A stretch of 64,000 nucleotides of DNA from Acidobacteriota bacterium. GTDB taxonomy: Bacteria; Acidobacteriota; Terriglobia; Acidiferrales; UBA7541. Both the position numbers and the translations under genes were made by a program. How positions within the stretch are numbered: position 1 is the stretch's first letter; every line of letters starts with the position of its first letter. Below the pieces are notes generated by a model. It had not been told where the DNA came from. It worked only from the letters and a program-made list of their open reading frames with translations, and did no database searches. Positions 17,188 through 26,458 of the stretch are shown piece by piece. The DNA is taken from contig QHYH01000085.1 in NCBI GenBank assembly GCA_003223215.1, forward strand, positions 60,326 to 124,325, read 5' to 3'.

Positions 17188-17607
17188 TCAGGCGGCTAGG
17201 GCGAGGATTCTTGGAGGAGGAGAGAGAGGTTTAAGCGAGGCGACGGTATTTCGTGATCCAGGAAGAGGACCGAGCTCTTCGCAGGCCATCGTGGCGGTGA
17301 CCGTGAACGGAGCGGGCAGCAGGAAAACAACAGGAGTCAGCGCAGGCCGCTCAGGATGGTGGCAGCACGACATGCTGCATTCTGTTATGGCGGGCAGGTC
17401 GTGGCCACAGTCCATGGCGTGCTCAGGGCCGGAAGGCGTCTGAGAGTGATGATGACCGTGAACCGGGCATTGCGTTCCGGACGTGCAGCAAGGTGCCGAG
17501 TAGAGAGACCAGACAGCCCCGCCAAGGGGCGCGTACAATAGCGCGACCGCAACTAGACAGAGCACCGCGAGAAGCGAACGCCGCCGGTTTTGCGACCTGG
17601 GGGGCAT
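17188..17607 (-). CDS. Small exported Cys/His-rich protein, possible metal binder
   Basis: 139 residues. After a basic start and a hydrophobic helix (SLLAVLCLVAVALLYAPLGG) comes a cluster rich in Cys and His: PCCTSGTQCPVHGHHH, then DCGHDLP and CSMSCCHHPERP. A second hydrophobic segment follows. This pattern suggests a periplasmic or membrane protein that binds copper, zinc or a similar metal. It resembles the small cysteine-bearing proteins (DUF2946-like) found beside TonB-dependent copper receptors, but I cannot confirm membership. The ATG at 17607 is preferred over an upstream start at 17667. A TATAAT -10 candidate lies about 30 bp upstream. It probably shares a transcript with the TonB receptor. 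Confidence 0.6.
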   Translation of the reverse strand: MPPRSQNRRRSLLAVLCLVAVALLYAPLGGAVWSLYSAPCCTSGTQCPVHGHHHSQTPSGPEHAMDCGHDLPAITECSMSCCHHPERPALTPVVFLLPAPFTVTATMACEELGPLPGSRNTVASLKPLSPPPRILALAA

Positions 17608-17773
17608 GTACAGTTCACACTTGTTGCTTATTATATCCTGAAAAGGGTTAGACGGCAGCATCCGCAATCCGGCTTCTGCAAAGGTGGAGCGCGAGGAAGC
17701 GCGACCGTAGTACCGTAGCAGCCGTGGCAGCCGGAATCTTGACTTGGCGTGCCCGGCGTCGCAGACTCGAAGT

Positions 17774-18304
17774 ATGGCTCACGCATACGGCATTTATATT
17801 CGATTCGATTTTGGAACCGACGAGGAGAAAGCCCAGCAAGCACGGCACAAACTCGACGGATGGAGACAAGCATTTCGGCTGGACAAGCGAGTCCAATACA
17901 AGATGGACCGGCCGGAGAGTGCGGCGACGGAAGCCGCGCCGGCTACTGCGGAAAAACCGGCGGTTGCCGCCAAGGGAAAAGAAAAGCCGGCCGCCAAGGC
18001 CACAACCAAAACCGCGGGCAAATCGGGCGAATCCAAAGCGGCAAAGGCGGAACCAACAAAGCCGGACGCGGCAAAAGAGGCGGCCGCCGACGGCAGAGTG
18101 GGTTTGCTGGTCCGGCTCTATTTCTCCCCGCACGAGAAGCTTTCCGAGCAGCGCTGGCTTGCGCGCATTCCCGGCGAAGAGCCGTTCAAGAGCGCGTCGC
18201 CGAAAGTGATCCACCAGAATGATCCGGAATTCGAGGCGACGGACCAGCAATTCGATCCATCTCGCAATAGGGAAGATCGACGACCGGCGAGAAGGTTCGG
18301 TTGA
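17774..18304 (+). CDS. Hypothetical protein with Ala/Lys-rich linker
   Basis: 176 residues from MAHAYGIYIRFDFGT. A conserved-looking N-terminal part (about 1-45) is rich in charged residues. A low-complexity Ala/Lys/Thr/Glu linker (about 50-115) leads to a C-terminal part with VGLLVRLYFSPHEKLSEQRW and GEEPFKSASPKV. The antisense frame is also open but reads as Arg/Gly/Phe low complexity and is a shadow. The linker recalls histone-H1-like basic tails, but no function is assigned. Confidence 0.55.
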   Translation: MAHAYGIYIRFDFGTDEEKAQQARHKLDGWRQAFRLDKRVQYKMDRPESAATEAAPATAEKPAVAAKGKEKPAAKATTKTAGKSGESKAAKAEPTKPDAAKEAAADGRVGLLVRLYFSPHEKLSEQRWLARIPGEEPFKSASPKVIHQNDPEFEATDQQFDPSRNREDRRPARRFG

Positions 18305-18438
18305 AGCCAAATTGGACTGATTCGCTTGAGCCACGAATCACAACCAGGAAAGCGCGTTGGGGCGGTGGCAAGTCAAATCCGGTATAATCAACTCCCGCTG
18401 AGCCTCAAGCCCCTGACTCCAACACGAGGACGGAACGA

Positions 18439-20595
18439 ATGGCGCTTCATACACGCGTCAGACTGACCAAGCTTGACTCACTCAAAGTTCAGGACCTCGA
18501 TCACCACACCCTGCTCCACATTTACCGCACGATGTATCTTTCGCGTCGGCTCGACGACCGCGAAATCCAGCTGAAGCGTCAGAACAAGATTTTCTTCCAG
18601 ATTTCCAGTGCGGGACACGAAGCGGTCTGCGCAGCAATCGGGTTAGTTTTGCGACCGGGCGTGGACTGGCTTTTTCCTTATTACCGCGATCGCGCCCTTT
18701 GCTTGATGCTGGGCGTAACGCCATACGAGATGCTCCTCGCCGCGGTCGGCGCCAAAGACGATCCGAGCTCCGGCGGGCGGCAAATGCCTTCGCATTGGGG
18801 ACAGCCACGGCTAAACATTGTCAGCAAGTCCTCCTGCACGGGTACGCAGTTCCTGCAAGGGGTGGGAGCAGCGGAAGCGACGCTGTATTACCGAGGGCGC
18901 GCCAGAGCGCTGGCGCAGGCGAAAAAAGCGCCGCTCGGCCAATACGTTCGGCACCAGGATGACGAGATCGTGTACGTCTCCGGCGGTGATGGAGCCACGA
19001 GTGAAGGCGAGTTCTGGGAATCGCTAAACGTCGCGTGCGCAAGAAAACTGCCCCTGCTGTATCTGATTGAAGACAACGGTTACGCCATCTCCGTGCCCAT
19101 CGAAGTGCAGACCGCCGGCGGCAGCATTTCGAAGTTGGTGCGTGGCTTCCCCGGACTACACGTCGCCGAATGTGACGGCACCGATCCGTTTGAGAGTTAT
19201 TCGGTTTGCAAAGAAGCCGCGCAGTATTGCCGGGAGCGCCGCGGGCCGGCGCTCGTGCATGCCCACGTGACGCGCCCGTATTCGCATTCGTTGTCGGACG
19301 ACGAAAAGCTTTATAAAGCGCCCGAAGAACGCGAGGAAGAAGCGCGGCGCGATCCGATTTCCAAAATGGCGCTGCGTTTGGTGCGCGATGGAATCTTGGA
19401 TCAGAAGCAAATCGAGAACCTCGAAGCAGAAGTCGACGAGGAAATCCGCGCGGCCGCGGATCAAGCGCTTGCCGCGGAACAGCCGGCAAGCGATTCGATT
19501 CTTACCAACGTGTATTCGCCGGAGATGGATCCGACATCGGCGGCATTCGAAACCCAGCGGCATTTTGAGGGCGCACCGAAAACCATGGTGGAGATGGTCG
19601 CGCTGACCCTTTCCGACGAGATGGCCCGCGACGAGCGCATCGTCGTGTTTGGTGAAGACGTAGCCGACGCCAGCCGGGAAGAAAACCTGAAGCACGTAAA
19701 GGGGAAGGGCGGAGTCTTCAAAGCGACCTCGGGGCTGCAGCGGAAATATGGACACGATCGCGTGTTCAATTCCCCGCTGGCGGAGGCGGGCATCGTGGGG
19801 CGTGCGCTCGGCATGGCCGTGCGCGGCTTGAAACCCGTCGCTGAGATTCAATTCTTTGACTACATCTGGCCGGCAATGATGCAGCTTCGCAATGAATTGG
19901 CGGTGATGCGCTGGCGTTCGAATGGCGCGTTCAAGGCGCCCGTGGTGCTGCGCGTGCCCATCGGAGGTTACCTGACCGGCGGCGGCGTGTATCACAGCCA
20001 GAGCGGTGAATCGATCTTCACGCACTGCCCGGGGTTGCGCGTGGTTATGCCTTCGACGGCGCTAGACGTCGCGGGATTGTTGCGCACGGCGATTCGCTCG
20101 GATGATCCGGTGATGTTCCTCGAGCACAAACACCTGTACCGGCAGCCGTACAACCGCTCGGAGAACCCCGGGCCGGATTTCACGATTCCGTTTGGCAAGG
20201 CGCGCGTGGTGAAGGAAGGTAGCGACCTGAGCATCATTACCTATGGCGCTGTCGTGCACCGCGCGGAAGTGGCCGCCGCGCAACTGCAGCGCGAGGGCCT
20301 CAACGTGGAGATTCTCGACCTGCGCTCGCTTTCGCCGTTCGACTGGGAAGGGATCTCCGCGACGGTTTGCAAAACGCACCGCGTGATCGTGGCCTACGAG
20401 GACATGTTGAGCTGGGGCTTCGGGGCGGAAATTGCGGCGCGCATCGCCGATCAGTTGTTCGACGAGCTGGACGCTCCGGTCAAGCGCGTGGCAGCTGTGG
20501 ATACGTTTTGCGCCTACCAGCCGAAGCTGGAAGACGTGATCCTGCCGCAGACGGGCCACATCGCCGCCGCTGTAAAACAGCTTCTGGAATACTGA
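18439..20595 (+). CDS. Fused alpha/beta E1 component of a 2-oxoacid dehydrogenase complex
   Basis: 718 residues. The N-terminal half (about 1-340) is E1-alpha: it carries the thiamine diphosphate motif [12 protein letters not shown]...[10 protein letters not shown] and a catalytic-His-type segment [14 protein letters not shown]. The C-terminal half (about 375-718) is E1-beta, with [22 protein letters not shown] and [17 protein letters not shown]. Together they would decarboxylate a 2-oxoacid (branched-chain 2-oxoacid or pyruvate type) and pass the acyl group to lipoyl E2. No E2 or E3 gene is nearby. Such fusions occur in several phyla. Substrate cannot be told from sequence alone. Confidence 0.9.
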   Translation: MALHTRVRLTKLDSLKVQDLDHHTLLHIYRTMYLSRRLDDREIQLKRQNKIFFQISSAGHEAVCAAIGLVLRPGVDWLFPYYRDRALCLMLGVTPYEMLLAAVGAKDDPSSGGRQMPSHWGQPRLNIVSKSSCTGTQFLQGVGAAEATLYYRGRARALAQAKKAPLGQYVRHQDDEIVYVSGGDGATSEGEFWESLNVACARKLPLLYLIEDNGYAISVPIEVQTAGGSISKLVRGFPGLHVAECDGTDPFESYSVCKEAAQYCRERRGPALVHAHVTRPYSHSLSDDEKLYKAPEEREEEARRDPISKMALRLVRDGILDQKQIENLEAEVDEEIRAAADQALAAEQPASDSILTNVYSPEMDPTSAAFETQRHFEGAPKTMVEMVALTLSDEMARDERIVVFGEDVADASREENLKHVKGKGGVFKATSGLQRKYGHDRVFNSPLAEAGIVGRALGMAVRGLKPVAEIQFFDYIWPAMMQLRNELAVMRWRSNGAFKAPVVLRVPIGGYLTGGGVYHSQSGESIFTHCPGLRVVMPSTALDVAGLLRTAIRSDDPVMFLEHKHLYRQPYNRSENPGPDFTIPFGKARVVKEGSDLSIITYGAVVHRAEVAAAQLQREGLNVEILDLRSLSPFDWEGISATVCKTHRVIVAYEDMLSWGFGAEIAARIADQLFDELDAPVKRVAAVDTFCAYQPKLEDVILPQTGHIAAAVKQLLEY

Positions 20596-20701
20596 GACTG
20601 GCGGGTTTAACTACGCCCTTGGAACCCGCAGGAAACTATTCGGTCATGATTTGCGTATCTAGTGATGGAATGCGGAGAATGCCTTCTGCGAGGGTTAATC
20701 C

Positions 20702-21034
20702 ATGATTTGCCCGAATTGCCGAAAAGATATCGCCATTGGGTCCAGGTTCTGCTACAACTGCGGCGCCAAACAGCCGGAAACTCCACCGCCGGGCCTCTCA
20801 CCGCAAACCGGCGGCACGAAGAAACTGATGCGCTCGTCCACGGATAAGAAAATTGCCGGCGTGTGCGCCGGCCTTGCCGATTACTTCGACATGGATCCCA
20901 CGATGATTCGCCTGCTTTGGCTGATTGCCGTGCTTTGCTTTGGCACTGGTTTGTTGGCTTATGTGATTCTCTGGATGGTTCTGCCGCTGGCCCCGGGCGG
21001 CGTGATTTCGACGTCAGCGCCAGCCGCGCCGTAA
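20702..21034 (+). CDS. PspC-domain membrane protein with N-terminal zinc ribbon
   Basis: 110 residues. A Cys4 zinc ribbon ([19 protein letters not shown]) at residues 3-21 is followed by a PspC domain. The latter has [20 protein letters not shown] and a transmembrane helix ([24 protein letters not shown] shortened here by position, about 68-91). PspC proteins act in envelope-stress signalling in enterobacteria. The role of this short zinc-ribbon form is not known. Confidence 0.85.
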   Translation: MICPNCRKDIAIGSRFCYNCGAKQPETPPPGLSPQTGGTKKLMRSSTDKKIAGVCAGLADYFDMDPTMIRLLWLIAVLCFGTGLLAYVILWMVLPLAPGGVISTSAPAAP

Positions 21035-21091
21035 TCCCCTCGTCCGGCGCAAACAAGCGGGGGCTGGGCATCGGCACAACCCTTCGTAACG

Positions 21092-21496
21092 CTAGCTTCC
21101 TCGCTCGAATAAGGGTTTGTCCAAAGAAAATGCTCCCGCGCCAACGGTGGCCAGCGCAAAGCAAGCCACGGCAAGAGCCAGGGGAAATTCGTATTCGTGG
21201 ATAGCCAGATAACCTTTGCTGCTATGCACCTTCCAGATCGCCACCCCCATCTCTGCGGCTAGCAAAAGCGCCGCCGGCCGCGTAAACAGCCCCAACATCA
21301 GAAGCAGACCGCCAAACACTTCCAGAACGCCTGCGACGTAGACGAAGTATCCCGGCAAACCGTGCTGTACGAAAAACTCCTGCATGCCGCCGCCCAAATG
21401 TGCCAGCTTGGGGTAGCCGTGCGCGAAAAAGATCACGCCGAGCGCGAGACGCAGCGCCAGCAACCCAAACGGCTGGAGCAGGTTGAGAGACTTCAT
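21092..21496 (-). CDS. DoxX family membrane protein
   Basis: 134 residues and four hydrophobic helices, matching the DoxX/DoxD-like family: RLALGVIFFAHGYPKL in the first helix, YVAGVLEVFGGLLLMLGLFTRPAAL in the middle, and a terminal helix. Members are linked to oxidative or thiol stress and to terminal oxidases, but the activity is uncertain. The ATG at 21496 has GGAGG 7 nt upstream. The longer frame to 21664 is spurious. Convergent with the pspC-like gene. Confidence 0.85.
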   Translation of the reverse strand: MKSLNLLQPFGLLALRLALGVIFFAHGYPKLAHLGGGMQEFFVQHGLPGYFVYVAGVLEVFGGLLLMLGLFTRPAALLLAAEMGVAIWKVHSSKGYLAIHEYEFPLALAVACFALATVGAGAFSLDKPLFERGS

Positions 21497-21694
21497 CCAA
21501 ATACCTCCGCAGAAGGCTCTTGCGCGATTTTTAGGGAAGCGGCGGCATTTTAGCAGAAAAGGATCGGGCCGAGCGGCGCACTCCGGCCTCGCAACGCTTT
21601 CGGGTACAATCTTTAACGCAGGCAGAGACGCGGAGCTTATGACCGAGAGGAAAATTCTGTTCATGACTAACGTCCCAGCGTTAGAAGAAGGCGC

Positions 21695-22759
21695 ATGAAG
21701 CGCAGGCTCCTTATCGCCGTGCCGCTGCTTTGCCTGGTGGCCGTCGCCGCGTGGATGTTCCGGCCCAAGCGCGAAACGCAGAGCGAAGCCTTCGTCAGCG
21801 AAAAGGTCGCTCCCGTGCTTAGCGGCATCGCCCAGGTGCGGCAGCAGGTGGGTGAATTACATTACGGGGAGCGCGTCGAGGTCCTCAGCAAGCGCAATGA
21901 ATACATGAAGGTGCGAACGCCCGGCGGCGCCATCGGCTGGGTCGAGGCGCACCAATTGATGGAGCCGGCGCTCTGGCAGCGTAGCATCAAGCTGCTCGAG
22001 CGCGTGCGCGACATGCCGGTGCAGGCGCGCGGGCGCACGAAAGTGTCCACCAACCTCCGGGTACTGCCGGGCCGCACCGAGCCGCGTCTTTACCAGTTCG
22101 CGCGAAATGTTCCGGTCGAAATTGTGGGGCGCGGCGTAGCCAATTGGGTGCAAACCACCGATGAAAAGGATTCCGGCGAGCCGCAGGAAAACAAGCGGGA
22201 AGATTGGTTCCTGGTTCGCGGCATCGCCACGCGCCCGCCGGGAGAGACTTCGTCGCGAGCCGCCGAAACCGCGACAACCACAGAACCAGGGGATCAAACC
22301 GTACCGATTGCCGGCTGGGTGATTGCCCGCTTTATCGAACTGGATTTGCCGGATCCCGTGCGAGAAGGCGCGTCGTCGGCAAACATCCGCCCCGTGGCCT
22401 GGTTTGAGCTGAATCGCGTCGCGGATCCCTCCGGAGACAAACCACAGTACCTCCTGGCCGCGACGCGCGGTCCGGAGGGCCCGGCATGCGACTTCCGCGC
22501 GCTGCGGGTGTACACCTGGTATGCGAAGAAAAGCCGCTACGAGACCGCGTTCATCGAAAACAATCTCTGCGGACAACTGCCCATTCGCGTCGGCAAGGGG
22601 TCCAAGGACGAGCCCGAATTCCGATTCCGCATCATGAACGGAGACAAAGAAGAACGTGTCTACCGCCTGATCGAGACCGTGGTGCGGCGTGTCCGCGAAC
22701 CAGGAGAATCTTCGGGCAAACGGGCGGCAGTGAGACACGCCAAACCAGCAACGCGTTAA
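21695..22759 (+). CDS. Membrane-anchored SH3-like domain protein
   Basis: 354 residues. An N-terminal signal-anchor helix (about 5-22) precedes a bacterial SH3-like domain (about 40-95, with GERVEVLSKRNEYMKVRTPGGAIGWVEAHQL, read as its typical strand pattern). A second SH3-like segment is possible (about 110-175, STNLRVLPGRTEPRLYQFA...). The remainder is beta-rich and basic at the C-terminus. It is probably a periplasmic protein that binds wall or peptide ligands. Function unknown. Confidence 0.7.
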   Translation: MKRRLLIAVPLLCLVAVAAWMFRPKRETQSEAFVSEKVAPVLSGIAQVRQQVGELHYGERVEVLSKRNEYMKVRTPGGAIGWVEAHQLMEPALWQRSIKLLERVRDMPVQARGRTKVSTNLRVLPGRTEPRLYQFARNVPVEIVGRGVANWVQTTDEKDSGEPQENKREDWFLVRGIATRPPGETSSRAAETATTTEPGDQTVPIAGWVIARFIELDLPDPVREGASSANIRPVAWFELNRVADPSGDKPQYLLAATRGPEGPACDFRALRVYTWYAKKSRYETAFIENNLCGQLPIRVGKGSKDEPEFRFRIMNGDKEERVYRLIETVVRRVREPGESSGKRAAVRHAKPATR

Positions 22760-22824
22760 TCTGGTTGGCGGTCGAGAATCGAATGTCCTTTTGCGGCACC
22801 ATGGCGCACGCGGAGAAAAACCAA

Positions 22825-23802
22825 ATGACCCTGCATATCAGCGAAGCGGAAGTGCGCCAAATGCTCGACATGCCGCGGGCGCTTCGCGCTGTCGAGGAGA
22901 CTTCGCGCAAACAAGCTGCAGAAGAAGTCGTTGTGCACCCGCGAAGACGGTTCGAATTGTCCCACAGCGGCTTCTTTCACTACATGGCCGCGGCCGACTA
23001 TTCCGCAGGATTTGTGGCCATGAAGCAATACACATTCGTACGCGGCAAGCTGCGCTTTCTTGTTCCGCTCTATGAAATGGCCAGCGGAGATCTGCTCGCG
23101 GTCATCGAGGCCGACTACATGGGGCAGTTGCGCACCGGAGCGGCCTCCGGCGTAGCCACCAAATACCTGGCGCGCGAGAATTCGCGCGTTGCTGCCATCA
23201 TTGGAACAGGCGGCCAGGCGCGCACGCAGCTCGAAGCCGTTGCTGCGGTTCGAAAGCTCGAGTCCGCGCGTGTTTACGGCCGCGATGCCGCTAAACGAGA
23301 GAAGTTCTCGGGGGAAATGTCTCGGCGGGTGGGCATCCCCGTGAACCCGTGCTCTTCTTCCGGCGAAGCCGTGCGTGGCGCCGACATCGTTTGCACCGCG
23401 ACGACGTCCTCGCAACCTGTCGTCTTCGGCACCGACTTGGCCCCGGCCGTGCACATCAACGCCATTGGCGCGAACCATTCACATAAGCGTGAATTGGATG
23501 ACGAGGCTGTCGCCAGCGCCGACATTATTGTCGTCGATTCCGTCGAGCAATCGCGCCAGGAAGCGGGCGACCTGATCCTCGCGTTCCAAGGAGACGAAAT
23601 CTGCTGGAACGGTGTCCGGAAGCTATGCGATGTGGTCGCCGGCAAGGTCAGCGGGCGCACCAGCGACTCCGAGATCACCCTGTTCAAGTCCAACGGCATT
23701 GCTTCGTGGGATCTGGCCGTTGCTATGAAGGTGTATGCTGCCGCCCGCGAGAGAAAACTCGGCAGGGAACTGCCGTTTTGGGCTGACGGCTCCGGGAGTT
23801 AG
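22825..23802 (+). CDS. Ornithine cyclodeaminase / mu-crystallin family protein
   Basis: 325 residues, the usual family length. It has a Rossmann fold with AAIIGTGGQARTQLEAV (NAD(P)-binding Gly motif, about residue 130), plus VIEADYMGQLRTGAASGVATKYLA and GADIVCTATTSSQPV. The family includes ornithine cyclodeaminase, alanine dehydrogenase and ketimine reductases; the substrate is not determined. I chose ATG 22825 because a GGAG lies 9 nt upstream. ATG 22801 is an in-frame alternative. The longer frame to 22486 overlaps the SH3-domain gene and is spurious. Confidence 0.85.
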   Translation: MTLHISEAEVRQMLDMPRALRAVEETSRKQAAEEVVVHPRRRFELSHSGFFHYMAAADYSAGFVAMKQYTFVRGKLRFLVPLYEMASGDLLAVIEADYMGQLRTGAASGVATKYLARENSRVAAIIGTGGQARTQLEAVAAVRKLESARVYGRDAAKREKFSGEMSRRVGIPVNPCSSSGEAVRGADIVCTATTSSQPVVFGTDLAPAVHINAIGANHSHKRELDDEAVASADIIVVDSVEQSRQEAGDLILAFQGDEICWNGVRKLCDVVAGKVSGRTSDSEITLFKSNGIASWDLAVAMKVYAAARERKLGRELPFWADGSGS

Positions 23803-23894
23803 CCGATTGGAAGACAAGGGCTGCCTATTTAGAAAAGCGCGCACTCGCGTTCAAACGAGAATAAAAAGGCCAAAAGGCATAGTAAGCTGTCCTC

Positions 23895-24425
23895 ATGCGA
23901 ACGCTCCCAGACCATCTTCGCAAAGGCATGAAGCTTGTCATCGTGGGGTGCAATCCCAGCGAGTCTTCCGTCCGTGTGGGCCACTACTATGCCGGGCGCA
24001 GCAACGAATTCTGGCCCATCCTGTACGAGAGTGGTGTCGTGCCCGAGCCCTTTGATTACCACGACGACCGGCGTGTGATTGAATTTGGCATTGGCCTCAC
24101 CGACTTGGTCAAGCGCCCCACCAAAGGCGTCGAGGAGTTGAAACGCGAAGATTTTGCGGAGGGACGCATCGTTCTCTCGCAAAAGCTCGAGGAGTTTACT
24201 CCCCACGTTGTGGCTTTTAACGGAAAGCTCACTTACGAGCAATTCGCGCAGCGCCGCTGCAAGTACGGGATACAGAAAGAATTGCTTTATGGCGCGCGTG
24301 TTTACGTTCTGCCCTCTACAAGCGGTGCGAACAACAAGTTCAAGAGCGAAAAACTGCTGCACTTTCGAAAGCTCGCCAAGCTGGTAGAGAAGGTTGAAAA
24401 AAACAGGGACACTCAAGCACACTAA
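23895..24425 (+). CDS. mug: G/U(T)-mismatch-specific DNA glycosylase (Mug/TDG type)
   Basis: 176 residues with the Mug/TDG signature: VIVGCNPSESSVRVGHYYAGRSN (the GxNPS motif carries the catalytic Asn) near residue 15, FWPILYESG, GIGLTDLVKRP, and the C-terminal VLPSTSGANN motif that inserts into DNA. It removes uracil or other mispaired bases from double-stranded DNA in base-excision repair. It lies 92 bp after the cyclodeaminase-like gene and 12 bp before a crotonase-fold gene, so it may be co-transcribed with the latter. Confidence 0.88.
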   Translation: MRTLPDHLRKGMKLVIVGCNPSESSVRVGHYYAGRSNEFWPILYESGVVPEPFDYHDDRRVIEFGIGLTDLVKRPTKGVEELKREDFAEGRIVLSQKLEEFTPHVVAFNGKLTYEQFAQRRCKYGIQKELLYGARVYVLPSTSGANNKFKSEKLLHFRKLAKLVEKVEKNRDTQAH

Positions 24426-24437
24426 ACGGGGCACTCT

Positions 24438-25253
24438 ATGAGCAATGTTCCACAACCGGTACAGGCTGCTTCCGTGCTCCTGGAAGCCAGGCACGAGGGC
24501 ATCGCCACTCTGGTGATGAACCGTCCCGACCGGCTGAACGCTCTGGACACCAAGCTTGTCACCACGCTCAACGATACTCTCGGTCGCATCGCAAGAGATG
24601 GATCCGTTCGCGTTGTAGTGCTCACCGGGGCCGGTCGCGCGTTTTGCGCCGGAGGCGATCTTGCCTTGATTGGACAAGATCGCTCGATCGCCGCGACGCG
24701 TGACCTGGAATTGCTCCTGGCCTCCGGGACGCAAGCCGTGCTAACCATGCGCTCGATGCCGCAGCCGGTCGTCGCCGCCGTCAACGGCGCTGCCGCCGGC
24801 GCGGGAATGAACCTCGCTCTCGCAGCGGATATTCGAATCGCCGCGGAGGGGGCCGTGTTCGGCCAGAATTTCGCCAAGGTCGGCTTGTTTCCTGACTTCG
24901 GCGGGACGTATTTTTTGCCGCAGCTCGTCGGCCCGGCAAAGGCCGCCGAGCTCTTTTATACCGGCGACATGATCGACGCAAAAACCGCGCTGCAACTGGG
25001 AATCGTGAATCAAGTTGTCCCGGCCACCGAGCTCGAAGCCGAAGTGAACTCGCTCGCGCAAAAAATTGCCCAGGGCCCGCCGCTCGCGATCCGCGCCGTC
25101 AAGAAAACTTTGTTTTCGAGCGAGAGTGAAAAACTGACTTTGGCGCTGGGACAGGAGGTCGAGGAACAAATTCGCTGTTATCTCTCTCAGGATTGTAGCG
25201 AAGGAATCAGCGCATTCTTTGAAAAGAGGCCGCCCAAATTCCGCGGCAACTAG
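24438..25253 (+). CDS. Enoyl-CoA hydratase/isomerase family protein (PaaG-like)
   Basis: 271 residues with the crotonase fold: NRPDRLNALD, the oxyanion-hole segment GRAFCAGGDL and NGAAAGAGMNLALAAD. The two catalytic glutamates of true hydratases are not present. Instead GLFPDFGGTYFLP carries an Asp in the position used by PaaG-type isomerases (GLxPDxGG). An isomerase-like role in acyl-CoA or aromatic catabolism is therefore more likely than hydration. It ends just before a second crotonase-fold gene, suggesting an operon. Confidence 0.85.
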   Translation: MSNVPQPVQAASVLLEARHEGIATLVMNRPDRLNALDTKLVTTLNDTLGRIARDGSVRVVVLTGAGRAFCAGGDLALIGQDRSIAATRDLELLLASGTQAVLTMRSMPQPVVAAVNGAAAGAGMNLALAADIRIAAEGAVFGQNFAKVGLFPDFGGTYFLPQLVGPAKAAELFYTGDMIDAKTALQLGIVNQVVPATELEAEVNSLAQKIAQGPPLAIRAVKKTLFSSESEKLTLALGQEVEEQIRCYLSQDCSEGISAFFEKRPPKFRGN

Positions 25254-25278
25254 CTCTCCTTTTCCTCTCCTGCTACGC

Positions 25279-26049
25279 ATGACTACCCGTCCCGAAACGA
25301 TTCGGTTGCACATCGAGCACCGCAGGGCGTGGATCACGCTCGACCGCCCGCCTTTGAACATTCTGAACATCGCCATGATGAAGTCGCTTGACGCGGCGCT
25401 CGAACGCGCGCTGCCGAAATCCGATACGGTGATTTTTCAGGGCGCTGGCGTTAGAGCATTTTGCGCGGGCGCCGATGTTGCCGATCACACCCCCAAGCGT
25501 GTCGGCAAAATGCTCTCCGCGTTTCATGCCGTGTTTCGCCGCCTGGCCGCCGCCGAGTGCCTGACCATTGCTGCCGTCCGCGGTTACTGCCTCGGGGGCG
25601 GCATGGAACTCGCGACGTTTTGTGATTTTGTTCTTGCTACGGAATCCGCCAAGTTCGGCCAGCCGGAAATCAAGCTCGGCTGCTTTCCTCCCGTTGCTCT
25701 CGTGACCTTGCCTTGCCTGATGGGCATGCAAGCGGCCGCGCATCTGATCCTCACCGCCCATCAGATCAGCGCCGCCGAAGCGCATCGCCTCGGGCTCGTC
25801 TCGCGGGTTGTTCCCGATAATGAGCTTCCCGCTGCGGTGGGCGCGCTTCTCGACGAGCTTCGCGCGCTCAGCCCCAGCGCTCTCCGTCTTACACGAAAAG
25901 CGTTGGCGCGCCTCCATTCGCCCGATTTTTTGGCACAGCTCGAAGAAGCTGAGCGGTTATACTTATCCGAGCTGATGCAAACGCACGACGCCCAGGAAGG
26001 CGTCCGTGCCTTTCTCGCAAAGCGCAAGCCGGTTTGGAAGGCAAAATAG
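25279..26049 (+). CDS. Enoyl-CoA hydratase family protein, dienoyl-CoA hydratase-like
   Basis: 256 residues from MTTRPETIRL. Both crotonase glutamates appear present (GGGMELATF and GQPEIKLGCFPPVALV). The GCFPP segment resembles cyclohexa-1,5-dienecarbonyl-CoA hydratases of the benzoyl-CoA pathway, although no other genes of that pathway are here. It probably hydrates an acyl-CoA. The start at 25279 avoids the N-terminal extension that overlaps the preceding gene. The rhodanese gene begins 1 bp after its stop. Confidence 0.82.
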   Translation: MTTRPETIRLHIEHRRAWITLDRPPLNILNIAMMKSLDAALERALPKSDTVIFQGAGVRAFCAGADVADHTPKRVGKMLSAFHAVFRRLAAAECLTIAAVRGYCLGGGMELATFCDFVLATESAKFGQPEIKLGCFPPVALVTLPCLMGMQAAAHLILTAHQISAAEAHRLGLVSRVVPDNELPAAVGALLDELRALSPSALRLTRKALARLHSPDFLAQLEEAERLYLSELMQTHDAQEGVRAFLAKRKPVWKAK

Positions 26050-26050
26050 T

Positions 26051-26374
26051 ATGGACCAATTGGAGATTACTCCCGCCGAAGTGAAGGCCCGGCTGGACCG
26101 CGGCGAGAACGTGGTGCTCGTGGACGTGCGCGAGCCATGGGAATTCGAAATCTGCCGCATCGAGGGCGCGAAACTCGTGCCGCTCGGCACGTTGGCCGCA
26201 AGCCTGAACACGCTGCCTGACGTCGATGAGGTAATTTGTTATTGCCATCACGGGATGCGAAGCCTGGATGCCGCGGCGTGGCTGCGCTTTCAGGGCTTTG
26301 AGCGCGCCAAGTCCTTGGCCGGAGGAATCGAGCGCTGGTCGGTCGACGTCGATTCCAGCATCCCGCGCTACTGA
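26051..26374 (+). CDS. Single-domain rhodanese
   Basis: 107 residues. The rhodanese fold is marked by VVLVDVREPWEFEICRIEGA and the active-site loop CYCHHGMRSLDAAAWL. The catalytic Cys is the one that starts CHHGMRS, giving a six-residue loop suited to sulfur substrates. It may carry persulfide, or possibly selenium, to an acceptor. It lies 1 bp after the dienoyl-CoA-hydratase-like gene and 84 bp before the predicted selenoprotein gene, so a shared thiol or selenium redox role is worth considering. Confidence 0.88.
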   Translation: MDQLEITPAEVKARLDRGENVVLVDVREPWEFEICRIEGAKLVPLGTLAASLNTLPDVDEVICYCHHGMRSLDAAAWLRFQGFERAKSLAGGIERWSVDVDSSIPRY

Positions 26375-26458
26375 CTCCTTTTTTTGGTCGCGCGGGGCTG
26401 ACCGTACCATTTCTTGCCGGGGTCGAGCATGGCGGCGCCGAATCGCCGAGGAGCCAGC

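Noticed and set aside
17648..18334. 228-residue Arg/Gly/Phe-rich minus-strand frame
   Set aside because: It mirrors the Ala/Lys-rich plus-strand gene. Composition is a shadow of that linker.
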